64,000 nucleotides of DNA from M3007 sp964646615 (GCA_964646615.1 CAZYEV010000088.1:135613-199612); one strand, 5' to 3'. Positions 42,301 to 50,513 are shown, counted from the stretch's first letter. A program made the numbers and translations. The notes: generated by a model from the sequence alone, not told the origin.

Positions 42301-42685
42301 CGCGCGGTAGGTCGTTGGGCAGGTCGCGTTTGGCCTTGTCCACGGCATCCTTCACCTTGTCCTTGCATTCGGCCACCTGGAGTTTGGTGTCGAATTCGAC
42401 AATGACGATGGAATAATCCTGCACCGACGAGGAGGAGATTTTCTTGACGCCCGCGATGCCCTTTAATTGCTTTTCGATGGGGCGCGTAACGAGTTGCTCC
42501 ATGTCGGTAGGTGAAGCGCCCGGGTAAAACGTCGAGACGAAGATGGTAGGGATCACCACATCGGGGAACTGCTCTTTGGGCAGCGACCGATAGGAAAGGA
42601 TACCCGCCAGCGTAATGATGACGGTTACGATGAAAATGCTCGTGCGGTTGTCAATGGCCCACGAGGTGGGTTTGAAGTCTTTCAT
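39329..42685 (-). CDS. RND efflux transporter, inner-membrane pump
   Basis: A 1118-residue AcrB/HAE1-type pump, slightly longer than AcrB. Twelve helices in two halves are visible; helix 4 carries the proton-relay Asp pair in LGIVVDDAIVVIEN (about 405-418). The N-terminus has the family block PGASPTDMEQLVTRPIEKQL. An insertion with extra helices and a charged RRKDDETVSVDPKKARRR loop lies near the middle (about 490-560). The second half ends with GIVALAGIVVKNGILLVEF and the terminal helix. It extrudes an unknown compound with the MFP and TolC partners encoded upstream. It is the last gene of the TetR-TolC-MFP-RND operon. Confidence 0.95.
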   Translation of the reverse strand: MKDFKPTSWAIDNRTSIFIVTVIITLAGILSYRSLPKEQFPDVVIPTIFVSTFYPGASPTDMEQLVTRPIEKQLKGIAGVKKISSSSVQDYSIVIVEFDTKLQVAECKDKVKDAVDKAKRDLPNDLPRDPSVAELDISEIPIMSVNLYGDLSLDKIKTYAEKLQDRIEALPEITRVDMVGALEKEVQIEVDKYKMAAAQLTFRDIENAIAFENMTISAGNVDVGGMTRSVSIRGDFQDVEQIRNIIVSAQSGARLYLKDVADVRMGYAKQESYSRLNGKNVITLNVIKRVGQNLINASDQIQAIVKEMKANEFPEALNVSITGDQSRSTRVTLHDLINSIIIGFILVTVILMFFMGGTNAIFVALSVPLSMFIAFMVLPAVGFTMNMIVLFAFLLGLGIVVDDAIVVIENTHRIYHEEKLGIVAAAKKAAAEVFLPVLSGTATTLAPFFPLVFWGGIFGKFMHYLPVTLIITLTASLLVAYIINPVFAVWFMRRKDDETVSVDPKKARRRAIAGYVLYGLALVYFYANQNWFMGNLLVVMALLVVLYRYVLHGLVERFQNNVWPAAQRAYTRFLNFALGRPWTMLGAVLLLFVVSCGITASRQANIVLFPKSDPNFIYVYLTLPEGTDVEVTDSLTRILERKVVEVVGADNPIVESVIANVALNASEDRFDRTATSNKGKVGIAFVEYAKRNGVSTRQYLDKIRQATRGLIPGANIVVDQEQAGPPTPKPISIEIRGDDLTKLAQVSTYVKRYLDSLDIPGVEELRSDLVVSKPEISIQIDRERANREGISTTQIGGEFRTAILGKEASKFRDGEEEIPINIRLREDQRSNINAVENLNITFRDMNMGGVLRSIPMAALADVKYQNTFAGVRRLDLQRTVTLSSNIEAEYRPKQTQVVNAVKDALRNLPTFEGVTVGFQGEDAEVRDAASFLGRSLLISVLTILLILVTQFNSFGKTLIILTEVVFSVIGVLLGIAIFNMDFSVIMMGVGIVALAGIVVKNGILLVEFTDLMRSRGLAVREAVIEAGRARMAPVLLTAISTVLGLIPLAVGFNIDFESLLATGDPKIFFGGDSVAFWGPLSWTIIFGLTFATFITLVILPVMYLKGWQIKQWWNRLVA

Positions 42686-42776
42686 GGAAAGGATGCTTTG
42701 AAATGCCCGACAATGAAGGGTTTAGAGAAGGCGCCCTGCCGTTTTCGGCGCTTGGGTCGGTGTGGAGTGGCCGCGT

Positions 42777-43904
42777 TTAATAGGCGACCAGCTCGCCGCC
42801 GGTGAGGTTTTGAATGCCGGAGGTGATGACCCAGTCGCCTGCCTTGAGGCCGCTGAGGATTTCGACCATACCATTATAGGTGCGGCCCACCTTCACCGGG
42901 ACGCGGCGCGCGGTGGCTTGCTTTTCTTCGCCATTCTTTTCGGCGGCAAAGACGTAGTGCTGGCCATCGCTTTCCTGGTAAATCAGGTTGACGGGCACCA
43001 CGACGGCTTTTGGGTTTTCATAGTCCATGATTTTCATGACGGCAATCATGTTGGCGCGGTAAGCACCACTGCCTGCCGGCAGCGCGGCTTCGACGGCAAA
43101 CGTTCGGTTCATCGTGCTGATGCTGGGGCTGACGTAGGTGATGCGTGAGGCGATTTCTTTGTCCAAGTCCGGGAAGTACAGCTGCACGGGCGCGCCGCGC
43201 TGCACTTTGGCGGCGTAGCTCTCGGGCACATCACCGCGGACTTTGAGGTCGCCCAGATTGACAATCTGGCATAGGGGTACTCCGGGCGAGATGGCCTGCC
43301 CGACTTTGAGCATGACCATGTCCACCGTGCCGCTGATGGGGGCGTAGATGCGCGTTTGCTGCCACTGCTCTTTGGTGGTGGCGATGCGCTGCTCTAAGGC
43401 CTCCTTGTTGGTTTTGGCCTGGATGTACTGCACTTCTGTGCCGATTTTTTGCTCCCATAGGCCTTTCTGGCGCTCGTAGAGGTCTTGGGCTACCTTGAGT
43501 TGGAGCTCCAGTTCGGCCATGCTCTTGAGCATGACTTCATCGTCTATTTGGGCCAGCAGCTGGCCTTTGCGGACGTAGTCGCCGTTCTTCACGAGCACGC
43601 GCGTCAGCACACCGGGCATGCGGGCGGTAACGGGCACGCTTTCTTCGGCCTCGATGCGCCCCTGCAGGTCAATGTAGTGGCGGAAGGGCTGCAGCTTGAC
43701 CTCTTCGATACCCACTGTCTGAACAGGGCGGGCTTTTTCGGGTTGGGTGTTGAGTTTTTTCTCCAATTCGGCAATGCGCGCCTCGATCTGCGCGCGCTGT
43801 TCTTTGAGAGCAGCCAGTTCGGCAGCCTCGTTTTTAGGTTGGTTGCAGGCACTCAGGGCCGCAAGAAGGAGAGAGACGAAGAGCAGGATGCTTGAGTGTT
43901 TCAT
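42777..43904 (-). CDS. RND efflux periplasmic adaptor (membrane fusion protein)
   Basis: A 375-residue lipoprotein: signal peptide ending LAALSAC, a coiled-coil EAAELAALKEQRAQIEARIAELEKKL directly after it (residues about 25-50, unusual as an extra coil before the lipoyl domain), then lipoyl/barrel-sandwich halves (GVLTRVLVKNGDYVRKGQLLAQID; APISGTVDMVMLKVGQAI), the alpha-hairpin (LEQRIATTKEQWQQ) and the beta-barrel and membrane-proximal domains. It connects pump and outer-membrane channel. ATG 43904 is used; the longer frame to 44039 would overlap TolC. Confidence 0.92.
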   Translation of the reverse strand: MKHSSILLFVSLLLAALSACNQPKNEAAELAALKEQRAQIEARIAELEKKLNTQPEKARPVQTVGIEEVKLQPFRHYIDLQGRIEAEESVPVTARMPGVLTRVLVKNGDYVRKGQLLAQIDDEVMLKSMAELELQLKVAQDLYERQKGLWEQKIGTEVQYIQAKTNKEALEQRIATTKEQWQQTRIYAPISGTVDMVMLKVGQAISPGVPLCQIVNLGDLKVRGDVPESYAAKVQRGAPVQLYFPDLDKEIASRITYVSPSISTMNRTFAVEAALPAGSGAYRANMIAVMKIMDYENPKAVVVPVNLIYQESDGQHYVFAAEKNGEEKQATARRVPVKVGRTYNGMVEILSGLKAGDWVITSGIQNLTGGELVAY

Positions 43905-43935
43905 ATTTTTCTTATTCAGGTGTGTTTTTGTAACT

Positions 43936-43986
43936 GCCGAACTTGTTCGGCCCAGTAGCCGCCAAACTTGTTTGGCGGCTACTGGG
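43936..43986. repeat. Tandem palindromes between TolC-like and adaptor genes
   Basis: Two copies of the 16-bp palindrome GCCRAACTTGTTYGGC at 43936-43951 and 43961-43976 (25-base offset). The second is embedded in a larger perfect 16-bp stem, CCCAGTAGCCGCCAAA (43951-43966) with TTTGGCGGCTACTGGG (43971-43986). The outer arm repeats the last codons and stop of the TolC-like gene (GCCCAGTAG), which ends four bases away. In the operon mRNA this would form a strong hairpin between two cistrons. Confidence 0.8.
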
Positions 43987-43989
43987 CGG

Positions 43990-45324
43990 CTACTGGGCGA
44001 GGGCGCTTTTGAGAGCGACTTTTGCCTTGAGCAGGTCAAATTGGGCCTGCATCAGGGCTTGCTGTGCGGAATAGAGTTGCTGTTCGGCGCTGATGAGTTC
44101 GAAGCTGGAGCCGACGCCGGCTTTGTACTTAGTCTGGGTGGTGTCGTACACGCGGCGGGCCAGGTCGAGGTTTTTTTGCTGGTTTTGGATGCGCTCGGCG
44201 GCGTTGAGCAGTTGCCGGCGGGCGCTTTCGACCTCGAGGGTCATGGCCTGTTCGAGCATTTCGCGCTGTGCCTCGACGGTCTGGTACGAGATCATGGCGC
44301 GTTCGTAGCGGGCGCGCGAGGCGCCGCCATCCCACAGGTTGATGGACAGCGATACGCCCACGATGGCTGAGGGGATGAAGAACCAGCGCGTGTCGTTGCC
44401 GAAGGCGCCCTGCCAGCCGGGTTGGTATTGGAAGAAGCCGGCCAGGGTGGGCATCCAGTATTTTTTGAAGAGGTCGGCCTGCAAGGCGCTTAGTTCGCGG
44501 CCCTTGAGCAGGGTGGCATATTCGGGGCGGTTATTGAAGTTGAGCGTGCCAGTGGCGTCCACCGAAGCATATTGTTGTAGGAGGGCTTCCAGGTTGTCTG
44601 CCAATGAGATGGGCTGTGTGATGGGCATTCCCATGGCCATTTTGAGCGCGTCGAGCACGATGTCGCGCTGGCGGCCCAGGTTGTCGCGTTCGGTGCGCAG
44701 GGTGGACAGCGACAGCTGCAGGCGGTCGGCATCGAGTTGTTCGGCGAAGCCGGCCTTTACGGTGGCTTGCGTTTCGCGGAGCAGTTGCTCTACGTTGGCG
44801 ATGTTGCGGTCTAAGATGCGGAGGTTTTCCTCCAGCAGCAGCGCCGGCAGGTAGGCTTCGGTAACCTGGTCGCGCAGTTTTTTTTGGGTGTCTTCCATCT
44901 GGAATTGCACGTATTGGCGGTAGGTGCGCGCGGCCTTCAGGCTGGTCAGGTAGGAGTGGCTGAACAGCAGCTGGCTCACCGACACGTTTGGCGCCAGGCT
45001 ATGAAAGGCGTTGAAATAAATTTTTTCATCGCCTGGAGCCGGTATGCCGATGGCGCTGGCCGGTATGCCAGGGCGTTGCAGGAAGTACTGGTAGCCCACT
45101 CCAAGCCCGATTTGCGGCAGCCCCATGCCGGTATTTTCCTTGATCTGCCACTCGGCGTCGGCGATTTGCAGGCGGGCGGTCTTCATCTGGGGGTGGTTGT
45201 CTAAGGCGTACTGAATGCAGTCGTTTAGTCGCAGGGGGGCCTGTCCTTGCGCCAGGAGCAGGGTGGGCAAGGCCATGAGGCTGAACCCTATCCCGAAAAG
45301 AAGGCTGAAGCGTGTGCGGAACAT
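43990..45324 (-). CDS. TolC-family outer-membrane efflux protein
   Basis: A 444-residue protein: signal peptide to about residue 26 (LLLAQ), then the TolC repeat with LRLNDCIQYALDNHPQMKTARLQ at the start and long helical hairpins (AEWQIKENTGMGLPQIGLGVGY; RIQNQQKNLDLARRVYDTTQTKYKAGVGSSFELISAEQQL). It forms the outer-membrane channel of the efflux system. It follows the TetR gene by 39 bases. The stop lies against the palindromic repeat described at 43936-43986. Confidence 0.93.
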   Translation of the reverse strand: MFRTRFSLLFGIGFSLMALPTLLLAQGQAPLRLNDCIQYALDNHPQMKTARLQIADAEWQIKENTGMGLPQIGLGVGYQYFLQRPGIPASAIGIPAPGDEKIYFNAFHSLAPNVSVSQLLFSHSYLTSLKAARTYRQYVQFQMEDTQKKLRDQVTEAYLPALLLEENLRILDRNIANVEQLLRETQATVKAGFAEQLDADRLQLSLSTLRTERDNLGRQRDIVLDALKMAMGMPITQPISLADNLEALLQQYASVDATGTLNFNNRPEYATLLKGRELSALQADLFKKYWMPTLAGFFQYQPGWQGAFGNDTRWFFIPSAIVGVSLSINLWDGGASRARYERAMISYQTVEAQREMLEQAMTLEVESARRQLLNAAERIQNQQKNLDLARRVYDTTQTKYKAGVGSSFELISAEQQLYSAQQALMQAQFDLLKAKVALKSALAQ

Positions 45325-45363
45325 GAGTTGAGGGTTTTGTTGCTAAACTGGGAAAGGAGCGTG

Positions 45364-45972
45364 TTACGAGTGTTGGGTTTGCAGGCTGTGGAGCAATCTC
45401 AGGCCTTTGTCTGAGGTAATGCCGTGCAGGTAATGCGTCAGGTAATGTCGAAACAGTTCCTGTCGCGAGTAGAGCCCGCGCGGGAACAGGTCTTCGTCGA
45501 AGAGTTGGAACACCGTGGCGATGTGCAGGCGCGCCATAATATCCACGTTCAAATCGCTGCGGTACAGGCCTTCGCGAATACCGCGCTCCAGATTAGCGCG
45601 GACGACGCTGTACAGGAAGCCCTGCTGGTATTCGCGTAACTTTTCCCACACTTCCCGGTGGTATTTCTGGAGGTCGTACACGACGTTGGCCTTCATCAGC
45701 TGCATCCGACGCGCCGTGGCTTCGATGACCAGAAAAATCTCTTCCACGGCATTGGAGGCTGTCCGCTGACGTGCCTCGCATTGCGCCCGTTCCTGCTGCA
45801 TGAAGTAGGCCAGTACCCGCTGCACCAGTTCTTCCTTATTGGGTACCCATTGATACAGGGTTTTTTTGGAAATGCCCAGCTCGCGCGCTACGTCGTCCAT
45901 CGTTACGCTTTTCACACCGTATCGCAGGAAGGTCTCCTCCAGCCGCTTCAGCCATTTTTCTTGTTGTTCCAT
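45364..45972 (-). CDS. TetR/AcrR-family transcriptional regulator
   Basis: A 202-residue regulator. The N-terminal helix-turn-helix reads RYGVKSVTMDDVARELGISKKTLYQWVPNKEELVQRV (residues 17-53), a TetR signature. The C-terminal ligand/dimer domain is not specific. It is the first gene of the efflux operon and probably represses it until a pump substrate binds, a common arrangement. A 15-bp palindrome at 46048-46062, 75 bases upstream of the start, is a candidate operator. Confidence 0.92.
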   Translation of the reverse strand: MEQQEKWLKRLEETFLRYGVKSVTMDDVARELGISKKTLYQWVPNKEELVQRVLAYFMQQERAQCEARQRTASNAVEEIFLVIEATARRMQLMKANVVYDLQKYHREVWEKLREYQQGFLYSVVRANLERGIREGLYRSDLNVDIMARLHIATVFQLFDEDLFPRGLYSRQELFRHYLTHYLHGITSDKGLRLLHSLQTQHS

Positions 45973-46047
45973 GCGCGTTGCAAATGACCATGGGGAAACA
46001 ATCAGCGCAAAAAAAGTTTCCTGCGTTTACGGCCTTTCTCGACGAAG

Positions 46048-46062
46048 TGGAATAAAATTCCA
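46048..46062. promoter_or_regulatory. Candidate TetR operator
   Basis: A perfect palindrome TGGAAT-AAA-ATTCCA flanked on both sides by CGAAG (ACGAAG at 46043 side and ACGAAG after). Size and symmetry suit a dimeric TetR repressor; it lies 76-90 bases upstream of the regulator start. Confidence 0.45.
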
Positions 46063-46324
46063 ACGAAGCGGCACTAATCGTCGCCGGAAAATCTTTTTTT
46101 TGACAAAAAAAGCCTTTGTCGGAATAGGCCGGCCAAATGGCTTCATCGTCGAATGGGTGGCCCGTTTTAGCCAAATATCTATTGGTGTGCCAGGCATCCT
46201 CCGACTGGAGATGAATGAGGCAGGTGTCAGCCGGTTCAAAGGCATGGCACATCTTTTCGACGAGTCGGCTGTTTGGATGCGCACACAAAAACAGGCAGCC
46301 TCTTTCGGCTATGGTGGTGCGAGC

Positions 46325-46332
46325 TACCTTTG
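46325..46332 (+). promoter_or_regulatory. -7 box of the desaturase gene
   Basis: TACCTTTG, 64 bases before the ATG at 46397. No clear -33 element. Confidence 0.5.
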
Positions 46333-46396
46333 CGCCCGCAAGCATCGCCGACCGCCTCTGACGAGAGGCGAGGGCATCTTCAGAAAAATTCGTTTC

Positions 46397-47434
46397 ATGT
46401 CATCTTACCCACTTTCTCCTGAACTGATGCGCCATCTGCCGGCCATCGTCAGTGCTTACCAGCTGCCGGATACGCGCCAGGCCATTTCCCAAATCCTCAC
46501 CTCCTTTTTGCCTTTTGTGGCCCTCTGGACGGCCATGTACCTGCTGGTGGACGTCTCTTTGGGCCTCACGCTCCTCCTGGCGGCGGTGAATGGCTTCTTC
46601 CTGGTGCGCATCTTCATCATCCAGCACGATTGCGGACACCAATCCTTCACGGCCAGCCGCATAGCCAACGATGCTATCGGTATGGTGTGCAGTGTGTTCA
46701 GCCTTATTCCTTATCGTTATTGGGCCAAGAGCCATCACTTTCACCACGGCCACAACGGCATGCTGTGGGAGCACCGCGGCATCGGCGATATTGACCTGCT
46801 CACCGTAGAGGAGTATCGTCAGCGGAATTTTTGGGGTCGTCTGCGCTACCGGCTCTACCGCAGCGCACCGGTGCTTTTCGTGCTTGGGCCGCTATGGTAC
46901 GTGTTTATCCAGAACCGCCTGCCGCTCATTCGTCTGAAAGGGTGGGAGAGTGCCCGCCGCGCGCTCATGCGGCACAACCTACTGCTTGTGGCCGTCTATG
47001 TGGCTGTAGGGTTGCTGTTGGGCTACAAAGCGCTCCTGTGGGTGCAATTGCCTACGCTCGTTGCCTTCGGCATTATTGCCGTGTGGTTCTTCTACGTCCA
47101 GCACCAGCACGAAACTACCTACAAAGCCTGGAAAGACCGCTGGGATTACATCCGCGCTGCCATCGAAGGCAGCACCTACTACGACCTACCGCGTCTTTTC
47201 CATTGGCTCACCGGTAATATCGGCTACCACCACATTCACCACCTTAATTCGCTGGTGCCCAACTACCAGCTGGCCCGATGCCATCGCGAAAACCCAGTGT
47301 TCGACCGCATCGCCAACCGCATCACCTTCGGGCAAAGCCTCAAAACCGTCTTCAACCACCTCTGGGACGAACAACAGCAGCGCATGATCTCCTTCCGGGA
47401 GTACTATCGGCGCTACCGGAGTGCCAAGGCATAA
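46397..47434 (+). CDS. Membrane fatty acid desaturase
   Basis: A 345-residue di-iron desaturase with the three histidine boxes: HDCGH (about residue 77), HHFHH (about 114, in KSHHFHHGHNG) and HHIHH (about 278, in GYHHIHHLNS). The hydrophobic profile gives four to five helices. The spacing and WEHRG, HLNSLVPNYQL context resemble bacterial delta-12/omega-6-type desaturases. It introduces a double bond into membrane acyl chains with ferredoxin-type electrons and O2, fitting an aerobe. ATG 46397 lies after the promoter box; the frame extends far upstream to 45866 without a credible start. Confidence 0.9.
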   Translation: MSSYPLSPELMRHLPAIVSAYQLPDTRQAISQILTSFLPFVALWTAMYLLVDVSLGLTLLLAAVNGFFLVRIFIIQHDCGHQSFTASRIANDAIGMVCSVFSLIPYRYWAKSHHFHHGHNGMLWEHRGIGDIDLLTVEEYRQRNFWGRLRYRLYRSAPVLFVLGPLWYVFIQNRLPLIRLKGWESARRALMRHNLLLVAVYVAVGLLLGYKALLWVQLPTLVAFGIIAVWFFYVQHQHETTYKAWKDRWDYIRAAIEGSTYYDLPRLFHWLTGNIGYHHIHHLNSLVPNYQLARCHRENPVFDRIANRITFGQSLKTVFNHLWDEQQQRMISFREYYRRYRSAKA

Positions 47435-47439
47435 ATACA

Positions 47440-47468
47440 AAGGCACAGGAAGAGGAGTCCTGTGCCTT
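47440..47468 (+). terminator. Terminator of the desaturase gene (convergent with pirin)
   Basis: A perfect 11-bp stem AAGGCACAGGA / TCCTGTGCCTT with a 7-base loop, followed by CGCGTTTT; it lies between two convergent genes. Confidence 0.8.
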
Positions 47469-47491
47469 CGCGTTTTACCAATGCTGGCAAC

Positions 47492-48250
47492 TCATGCCCG
47501 GCGCAACTGCTCGTAGGTCGGATAGCCTGGCTCAGCCGGCGAGGCGATGACGAAGACCTCGGCATCACCGATGGCCTCCACCTCCAGCGCATTTTCATCT
47601 GCCACGAGTGCGAAGCCGGAGGTGTGCACTTCCTGGCCGTTAAGGCGCGCTTCGCCTTTGACGACGTAAGCCGAAAAGACCTGGCCCGGTGCCGCCGCTA
47701 TCTGGTAGTACGCGCCATCCGCCAGGCGCAGGTGTTGCACCTGTATGCCTGGCGTATCCATGCGGAACGGGCTGCCTTCGCCTACGATGGTACGCACCTG
47801 CACGCCTTCGTGCGGTGTGTGGGTGGGGAAGTCCTCCAGCCGATAGTCGTCGTAACTGGCCGGCTGGGCAAGCGTCTTGTTCAGGTTGGGATCAAACCAG
47901 ATCTGGAACATTTCGGCTCCCTGGCCCATCCATTCCGAATGGCTGATACCGTTGCCCGCGCGAATGATTTGCGCATCGCCGGCGCGCAGCGGACGCCACT
48001 CGCGCAGCTTGGTGTCGTAGTGCCGGATTTCGCCCGCCAGCACGAAGGAGCAGATTTCAAAGCCCTTGTGCGGGTGCAGGCCAATGGTGCTGTCCTGCAT
48101 GGCGCGCGCATGTGCCCAGTAAAATAGGTTAGAATACGGCCGCAGAGGCGAGGCGTCTTGCGGAAAGCCAATGGGTTTGTTTTCTACGATTTCGCCGCCA
48201 TTGAAGGCGCCGCGGCCTTGTTTTTCTTTAGGAAAAATGCGTACTGACAT
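47492..48250 (-). CDS. Pirin-family bicupin protein
   Basis: A 252-residue pirin. The N-terminal cupin holds the metal ligands HPHKGFEICSFVLAGEIRHYDT (two His of HPHKGFE) and the His-x-Glu pair in GISHSEWM. The C-terminal cupin (PGQVFSAYVVKGEARLNG) lacks metal ligands, as usual. Pirins act as quercetinases or redox-sensitive regulators; the role here is unknown. ATG 48250 starts the standard MSVRIFPKEKQGRGAFNGG N-terminus. It has its own gap of 115 bases to the upstream lysozyme gene. Confidence 0.9.
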   Translation of the reverse strand: MSVRIFPKEKQGRGAFNGGEIVENKPIGFPQDASPLRPYSNLFYWAHARAMQDSTIGLHPHKGFEICSFVLAGEIRHYDTKLREWRPLRAGDAQIIRAGNGISHSEWMGQGAEMFQIWFDPNLNKTLAQPASYDDYRLEDFPTHTPHEGVQVRTIVGEGSPFRMDTPGIQVQHLRLADGAYYQIAAAPGQVFSAYVVKGEARLNGQEVHTSGFALVADENALEVEAIGDAEVFVIASPAEPGYPTYEQLRRA

Positions 48251-48365
48251 AGTGTTGGAAGGCTGAAATTCCTCGCCGTCTGCGGCAAAAATTAGTACCC
48301 GTCGGGTTACGGAGCATCGCTGCTGCAGCGGCAAGGGTTTATGATGAAATGCCCACCAGAACACC

Positions 48366-49178
48366 TCAGGGCAGGCAAAGTTTACGCAAGTCGGCGCTGT
48401 CGCCCCGGAACACGTTGAAGTCCACGGGCCCATTGATGCCGCTGACGCGCCCCTGGTCGTTGTGTTGCCAGAAGTGCCAGGTAGAGCCGTCGGGCAGGGA
48501 AAGTTCGCCCACGTAATAGTGGGCTATCCAGAAGGCGTAGGGTTTGAAGTCGGGCTGGTGGGCAAAGTGGTTCTTGTAGAAGTCGCGGTTGGTGTAGATG
48601 ATGGGCCGCACGCCGTAGTGTTGGCGCAGCAGGTCTAAAAAGGTTTTGAGGTGTTTGCGCACCTGGGCGGGTGTCATACCGCGCGGCTCTTCCACGTCCA
48701 CCACCGGTGGCAGGTCGCCCGACTGCAGGCGTACCGTGCGAATGAAGAGGCGCGCCTGGTCGCGCGGGCTGATGTCGGGCAAAAAATAGTGGTAAGCCCC
48801 GCGGATGAGGCCATGCCGTCGGCTGTGTTTCCAGTTGTGGTCGAAGTAAGGGTCTTGCATCCAGCTGCCCTCCGTAGCCTTGATAAAGGTGAAATGAATG
48901 CGTTTTGGCCCGACGCGCATGTTGGCTACGCGCTCCCAGTCAATGCGTTGCTGGTAGCGGCTGACGTCAATGCCGTGGATGTGGAACGGCTCGGGCAGGC
49001 GGATGCCGAAGTGCTTGTAGTCTTCGTAGTGAAAGGGATAGTCCAGCAGCCGATACACCCGATAGCGCAGATGCGGGTTGATGAGCATGGCCAGCGCAAA
49101 GGCCAGGGCCAGCAAGAGTATGAGGGGAGGTCGGTTGCCCTTTTTGGGCCGTTGGGCAGAGGGGAAGAGGAAAAACAT
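48366..49178 (-). CDS. GH25 family lysozyme, membrane-anchored
   Basis: A 270-residue protein: an N-terminal helix (residues about 18-36, PPLILLLALAFALAML) anchors a GH25 domain from about residue 68. Family motifs are HGIDVSRYQQRIDWERV, FTFIKATEGSWMQDPYF, VVDVEEPRGMT (catalytic Asp/Glu strand), and FDVEE-like end IYTNRDFY, YVGELSLPDGSTWHFWQH, NGPVDFNVF. It would cleave peptidoglycan from the periplasmic face. The upstream region holds a palindromic repeat and is divergent from gapA. Confidence 0.9.
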   Translation of the reverse strand: MFFLFPSAQRPKKGNRPPLILLLALAFALAMLINPHLRYRVYRLLDYPFHYEDYKHFGIRLPEPFHIHGIDVSRYQQRIDWERVANMRVGPKRIHFTFIKATEGSWMQDPYFDHNWKHSRRHGLIRGAYHYFLPDISPRDQARLFIRTVRLQSGDLPPVVDVEEPRGMTPAQVRKHLKTFLDLLRQHYGVRPIIYTNRDFYKNHFAHQPDFKPYAFWIAHYYVGELSLPDGSTWHFWQHNDQGRVSGINGPVDFNVFRGDSADLRKLCLP

Positions 49179-49277
49179 GGCGGAATACCTGCGCGGTGTT
49201 CGATGTGCTGCGGCGTTTTTCGCCACGCCGGCGCAAAGTTTGTGCAAAAGCAGCCGCCTTGGATGGAAAAGTCGCCC

Positions 49278-49378
49278 AAGGTGTCGTCTTCGAGGTACGA
49301 CAAGGCGACATCTCAGGGTAGTTCAGGTGATTTTTAGGTTTGTTTAGAGGCGACACCTTCTGGTGGAGATGTCGCCTC
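49278..49378. repeat. Palindromic repeat family 1, locus D (inverted)
   Basis: One unit in the opposite orientation to loci A-C. Its reverse complement shows GAGGCGACATCTCC...GTGTCGCCTC followed by TGAGATGTCGCCTTGTCGTACC and TCGAAGACGACACCT. The end hairpin has perfect 9-base arms (49347-49355 and 49370-49378). It lies in the 342-base divergent gap between the lysozyme and gapA. Confidence 0.85.
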
Positions 49379-49472
49379 GTGAGGTATCGTTTGCGTCTTC
49401 GTGGCGACCCACCCAAATGCGGATTGCCTTGCTGTTTTACTACGGCTGGCCGTTCGTTCCGGAGCAATCGCC

Positions 49473-49480
49473 TACCTTTG
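49473..49480 (+). promoter_or_regulatory. -7 box of gapA
   Basis: TACCTTTG 40 bases before the ATG at 49521; no clear -33 element. Confidence 0.6.
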
Positions 49481-49520
49481 CGCCGTCTCAGTCATTCACC
49501 TACCAATAACGGATATCCTC

Positions 49521-50513
49521 ATGACAAAAAAACGAGTAGCCATCAACGGTTTTGGTCGCATTGGCCGCCTCACCTTTCGCTATCTGCTGGGCAAGGAGAA
49601 CGTAGAGGTCGTAGCCATCAACGACCTGACGGACAACCAGACGCTGGCCCATTTGCTCAAGTACGACACCATGCACGGGCGCTTTGAAGGCACAGTGAGC
49701 GCCGACGACGAGTACCTGTACATCAATGGACAGAAAATTCTCGGCTCGGCTATTAAGAACCCGGCAGAATGCCCATGGAAAGATTTAGGTGTGGATGTGG
49801 TGCTCGAATGCACTGGTGTCTTCCTGAGCCGCGAGAAAGCAGAACTGCATCTTCAGGCGGGTGCCAAGCGCGTAGTGCTGTCGGCACCGCCCAAGTCCGA
49901 CGATATTCCCACGTTCGTGCTTGGGGCCAACCACCAGGACATCAAGCCGAGCGATACCATTATCTCCAACGCCTCCTGCACGACGAACTGCTTGGTGCCG
50001 ATGATCATGACGCTCGACCGCGCTTTTGGCGTGGAGCAGCTGTTCATGAACACCATACATGCTTATACGGCCGACCAGAACTTGCAGGACGGCCCGCATC
50101 GCGACCTGCGCCGGGCGCGCGCGGCAGCGCAAAACATCGTGCCCACCAGCACGGGCGCAGCCAAAGCCGTAGTGTTGGTTGCGCCGCACCTCAAGGGCAA
50201 AATCGCCGCGCATTCCATGCGTGTACCCGTGGCCACTGGCTCCGTTACGGACTGCGTGTGCATCATCAAAAAGGCCGCTACAGTCGAAGAAATCAACGCC
50301 GCCTTCAAGGCTGCTGCTGAGTCCAACCTGAAAGGTATTCTGGAATATACGGAAGACCCCATTGTCAGCAGCGACATCGTCCGCAATACCCATTCCTGCA
50401 TCTTCGACGCCGGCCTGACGCAAGTGAATGGCAATACGTGCCGCATCGTAGGGTGGTACGACAACGAAGCCGGCTATTCGGCGCGTCTGGCCGACCTGTG
50501 CGCTATGGTGTAA
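49521..50513 (+). CDS. gapA: Glyceraldehyde-3-phosphate dehydrogenase, type I
   Basis: A 330-residue GAPDH. N-terminal Rossmann motif INGFGRIGRLTFR, catalytic ISNASCTTNCL with Cys at about residue 153, HAYTADQNLQDGPHRDLRRARAAAQNIVPTSTGAAKAV region (catalytic His after NTI) and C-terminal WYDNEAGYSARL. Complete and of normal length. It performs the NAD-dependent glycolytic step. The frame extends to 49401, but ATG 49521 gives the standard N-terminus and follows the promoter box. Confidence 0.97.
   Translation: MTKKRVAINGFGRIGRLTFRYLLGKENVEVVAINDLTDNQTLAHLLKYDTMHGRFEGTVSADDEYLYINGQKILGSAIKNPAECPWKDLGVDVVLECTGVFLSREKAELHLQAGAKRVVLSAPPKSDDIPTFVLGANHQDIKPSDTIISNASCTTNCLVPMIMTLDRAFGVEQLFMNTIHAYTADQNLQDGPHRDLRRARAAAQNIVPTSTGAAKAVVLVAPHLKGKIAAHSMRVPVATGSVTDCVCIIKKAATVEEINAAFKAAAESNLKGILEYTEDPIVSSDIVRNTHSCIFDAGLTQVNGNTCRIVGWYDNEAGYSARLADLCAMV

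Larger units (their letters stand above)
45973..46396. other. 424-base divergent intergenic region
   Basis: The region between the efflux operon and the desaturase gene has no recognisable gene. Both strands are open in one frame for over 140 codons, but the translations (for example from 46345 on the - strand) have no coding-like composition or known motif. It holds the TetR operator candidate, an imperfect GACAAA/TTTGTC inverted repeat near 46105-46130, and the desaturase promoter near its right end. Confidence 0.6.

Noticed and set aside
45836..46345. 169-codon - strand frame upstream of the TetR gene
   Set aside because: Overlaps the 5' part of the TetR gene in another frame, has no recognisable motif, and crosses the candidate operator.
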